From positions 1 to 8,348 of the forward strand of contig WGEI01000098.1 in the NCBI GenBank assembly GCA_015492875.1: a DNA stretch of 8,348 bases, in the 5' to 3' direction. A program made the translations under genes and the position numbers. Every line of letters starts with the position of its first letter. Position 1 is the stretch's first letter. The DNA comes from Anaerolineae bacterium (lineage in GTDB: Bacteria > Chloroflexota > Anaerolineae > Aggregatilineales > Phototrophicaceae). This document shows positions 6,512-8,348 of the stretch, one piece after another. A model generated the notes under the pieces. It was not told the origin of the DNA. It did no database searches and saw nothing but the letters and a program-made list of their open reading frames with translations.

Positions 6512-6918
6512 TCTTTGAGGAAGATGGTGCGCCCTTTGCGCTTGCGCTTCTCTTCACGCTTGTGCTCTTTTACGCCCAGCACGTTCTCCAATATCATGGC
6601 GACAATGGCCATAATCAGGCCGCCACCTATTGCCCAGCCGAAGTGGTCAATGGCCAAGCGGTCGGGCAGGATGCTGGCGGTTAGTTGTAGCATCAGCCCG
6701 TTTACGACTAGGGCGAAAAAGCCCAGCGTCAAGATAATCAACGGGCAACTGAGAAACATCAGAATAGGGCGCAGTAAGCCATTCACCACGCCTAACACTA
6801 GCCCCAGCAATACATAAGTGCCAATGTCATTATTCAGAATGTGTATGCCGGGCTGAATTGCCGCCGTGATGGCAATCGCCAGCGCACTGATGAATACCCG
6901 TGTGAAAAAGTTATTCAT
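6508..6918 (-). CDS. YvlD-like / phage holin superfamily IV membrane protein
   Basis: The 136-residue product has four hydrophobic segments (about 5-22, 32-48, 54-80, 94-114) followed by a very basic tail (KEHKREEKRKRKGR) that should face the cytoplasm. The VVNGLLRPILMFLSCPLIILTLG stretch (residues 44-66) followed by FFALVVNGLMLQL is the hallmark of the PF04020 family (phage holin 4_2; YvlD in Bacillus). Despite the family name, these are widespread chromosomal inner-membrane proteins, and no phage genes are nearby; function is unknown, with envelope-stress links only in some relatives. The start at 6918 is chosen because the hydrophobic N-terminus begins right after it. The only GGAG lies 12 bases upstream (6931-6934) inside an inverted repeat. 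The gene converges with the dehydratase gene and lies downstream of the WD40-like gene on the same strand. Confidence 0.87.
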   Translation of the reverse strand: MNNFFTRVFISALAIAITAAIQPGIHILNNDIGTYVLLGLVLGVVNGLLRPILMFLSCPLIILTLGFFALVVNGLMLQLTASILPDRLAIDHFGWAIGGGLIMAIVAMILENVLGVKEHKREEKRKRKGRTIFLKD

Positions 6919-6930
6919 ATGAGAGCGTTA

Positions 6931-6966
6931 CTCCGTATAACAGAACAGTTTATCATGTATACGGAG
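6931..6966 (-). promoter_or_regulatory. Inverted repeat in the leader of the YvlD-like gene, covering its Shine-Dalgarno
   Basis: CTCCGTATA (6931-6939) and TATACGGAG (6958-6966) are a perfect 9-bp inverted repeat separated by 18 bases. In the - strand transcript, the GGAG at 6931-6934 is in the 3' arm, 12 bases from the ATG. It could fold as an mRNA hairpin hiding the ribosome site, or act as a DNA operator with half-sites 27 bases apart. Both readings are inference. Confidence 0.5.
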
Positions 6967-6985
6967 CAAATCAGTGCCAAGTTGC

Positions 6986-7020
6986 GGGGTATGCGGGCGA
7001 ATACCTCTCCCCCATACCCC
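6986..7020 (-). terminator. Hairpin just downstream of the SH3b-WD40 gene
   Basis: GGGGTATG (6986-6993) and CATACCCC (7013-7020) form a perfect 8-bp stem. After one C-C mismatch, GGG (6995-6997) can pair with CCC (7009-7011). It begins 9 bases beyond the TAG at 7030 on the - strand. No U-tract follows (GCAACTTGG), so it may be a weak terminator or a 3'-end-stabilising structure rather than a classical one. Confidence 0.4.
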
Positions 7021-7029
7021 AGTATCAGC

Positions 7030-8348
7030 CTAACGGTAGATGCTCACATTGCGCCCTGCATTGCTGACGAACAGGAAATAGCCCGATGTATCGAACGCGA
7101 TGCTGTTAATACTATCGGGGTAGTTCTCACGATAGAGCACAGTGGCGTTGTTAATATCCACAATGGCGAGTGTGGTCAGGCCGCTGCCGCGCGCCACTAC
7201 CGCCGCCAAGTCGCCGAAGGGGTGTGGCGCAATGTGCGTAATCGTGGCAGTGGCATCAGATACCACCGCCGCCACTTGAGAGCGCCCGGCGAACAAATCC
7301 CAAATCACGAGATTGCCGCCAGAGCCATAGAGCAGGCGCGTGCTGGTATCGGTGAGGGTGGGCACAAACGCCAACTCGCTGCCTTGCGCCCCAACGGGCA
7401 AATCAAGCGCCGCCGACCAGTTGACCGTTTCATAGAGCCGTATATTGTTCATGTCCATCACGGCCAAATATAGGTTATCCGGGCTGAAGGCCACATAGCG
7501 GGCGGCGTTAGGTTGTGGTAAATTGGCCAGATAGGTGACCGAGCCACCGCCAATCCCCGCCACTTGCCAAATGTCTGCCGCACCGATGATGCCGGGGTCT
7601 GCCGTGTTGCCCGACGCAACTGCCACCAAACCGTTACTGTTGGCGGCGATGTCGTTATAAGGTGGTGCTGCCCCGCCACCCGTTAACTGCATCATAATGC
7701 CGTTGCGCGCATCATTGAACAACAGCCCCACCGCGCTTGATTGCGTGATGAAACCGAGCGGCATTCGGTAGAGGCCGCTGCTGGCGTCTATGATGTTGGT
7801 GAGGGCGAATGTGCCCGCCAAGTTATAGGGCGATAGGCTGAACGTGCCGCTGTTGTCTGAGAGGATTTCGTAGAAGGTTGGCGTGCGCGCTGCCCCTTCC
7901 ATAGCGACAAGCGAGGCGATGCCGTTGGGATTGGTGAAGGCGACGACCTCGCCCCAATCCAATGAAAGCGACGCCACTCGTGACAATGCTGCTGCAGAGG
8001 CGGCGGTGATGGGCTGCGTAGCGATGGGCGCGCTCCAGGTTGGCCCTGTCGTGGCGGGCGCGGCTGGTGTGCCGCCAACGCCCACCGCAACCGGCTCTAA
8101 GTAACGGTCATCGTCGACGTTTAACTCAACCGTCCAACCGCTGAGGCCATCTTTATCGACCGCCTTCCACCAGATATAACCATCTGGCGTGCACTCTGGC
8201 CCCGCTAAAATATAAATCACCGTGCCCGCTGGCCATTCGCCAACCTTAGGATTTTCAACGCCATAAGACGTGCGCACGTTGTTCGGCGGGCCGGGCAAAA
8301 CGCGAGCATAGCCATCAATCGCTAAATAGCGGGCATAAGCCTCCCACG
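7030..8348 (-). CDS. SH3b plus WD40-like beta-propeller protein (5' truncated)
   Basis: The frame is open from the right edge to the TAG at 7030-7032, giving at least 438 residues; the start lies outside the window. Residues about 14-85 are a bacterial SH3 domain of the kind common in Chloroflexota (ARVLPGPPNNVRTSYG, GTVIYILAGPECTPDGYIWWK, GLSGWTVEL, RYLEP). An Ala/Pro/Thr/Gly linker (about 88-112) leads to a beta-propeller of WD40-like repeats, clearest toward the C-terminus: ARYVAFSPDNLYLAV with IRLYE, SELAFVP with LVIWDLFAG, ITHIAPHPFGDLAAV with LAIVD, and INSIAFDTSGYFLFVSNAG with VSIYR closing the protein. Linker composition and the SH3b domain suggest an exported surface protein, but the signal peptide region is not in view. 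The likely role is scaffold or binding; no catalytic motif is seen. TTG at 8298 lies inside the SH3b domain and is not a credible start. Confidence 0.85.
   Translation of the reverse strand, partial: WEAYARYLAIDGYARVLPGPPNNVRTSYGVENPKVGEWPAGTVIYILAGPECTPDGYIWWKAVDKDGLSGWTVELNVDDDRYLEPVAVGVGGTPAAPATTGPTWSAPIATQPITAASAAALSRVASLSLDWGEVVAFTNPNGIASLVAMEGAARTPTFYEILSDNSGTFSLSPYNLAGTFALTNIIDASSGLYRMPLGFITQSSAVGLLFNDARNGIMMQLTGGGAAPPYNDIAANSNGLVAVASGNTADPGIIGAADIWQVAGIGGGSVTYLANLPQPNAARYVAFSPDNLYLAVMDMNNIRLYETVNWSAALDLPVGAQGSELAFVPTLTDTSTRLLYGSGGNLVIWDLFAGRSQVAAVVSDATATITHIAPHPFGDLAAVVARGSGLTTLAIVDINNATVLYRENYPDSINSIAFDTSGYFLFVSNAGRNVSIYR

Noticed and set aside
6508..6918. The holin-like protein as a sign of a prophage
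   Set aside because: PF04020 proteins are common on chromosomes, and no lysin, capsid, integrase or other phage gene is present in the window.
6841..7473. A 210-residue open frame on the + strand spanning the gap and the antisense of two genes
   Set aside because: It runs opposite to the WD40-like and YvlD-like genes, covers both hairpins of the gap, and its product has no recognisable fold or family. It is explained as a shadow of the real genes.
1..8348. CRISPR array, insertion sequence ends, tRNA or rRNA genes
   Set aside because: On reading both strands I saw no regularly spaced repeats, transposase motifs, cloverleaf-like sequences or ribosomal RNA segments.

Overview
The window looks like bacterial chromosome, most likely Chloroflexota (Anaerolineae-like). 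This is inferred from family content: secreted bacterial SH3-type domains joined to beta-rich or WD40-like domains, a soluble GAF-GAF-PAS-PAS histidine kinase, a deazaflavin-type oxidoreductase and YvlD-like membrane proteins. There is no rRNA or other phylogenetic marker to settle it. No RNA gene, insertion sequence, integrase or CRISPR array is visible, and no intergenic gap exceeds about 170 bases.

Left part (1-2094, + strand): the 3' end of one secreted-type gene, an intrinsic terminator, and then a complete gene (580-2094) for an exported protein. The two products share a lectin-like beta-sandwich domain, so they look like tandem paralogues. The complete protein has a second, more diverged copy and ends in an SH3b-like domain.

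Centre (2095-5572): a small + strand gene (2210-2455) encodes a stand-alone LexA-type winged helix with no protease domain. Two operator-like near-palindromes lie upstream of it. It converges on a - strand pair: a short F420-dependent quinone reductase/nitroreductase-like gene (5082-5405), then an 854-residue soluble hybrid-free histidine kinase (2521-5085). These two genes overlap by 4 bases (ATGA), so they are probably translationally coupled. No response regulator lies in the window.

Right part (5573-8348): a PLP-dependent threonine/serine dehydratase without an ACT domain (5573-6511, +) overlaps tail to tail by 4 bases with a four-helix YvlD/phage-holin-IV-like membrane protein gene (6508-6918, -). 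In that gene's leader the only visible Shine-Dalgarno sits in one arm of a perfect 9-bp inverted repeat. Beyond a second hairpin lies the 3' part of a gene for an SH3b plus WD40-like propeller protein (7030-8348, -), cut by the window edge.

Most of this is ordinary accessory and housekeeping chromosome. I do not see a clearly new multi-gene system. The best leads are the oxidoreductase-kinase coupling, the LexA-DBD-only regulator with its repeats, and the hairpin over the YvlD-like start.
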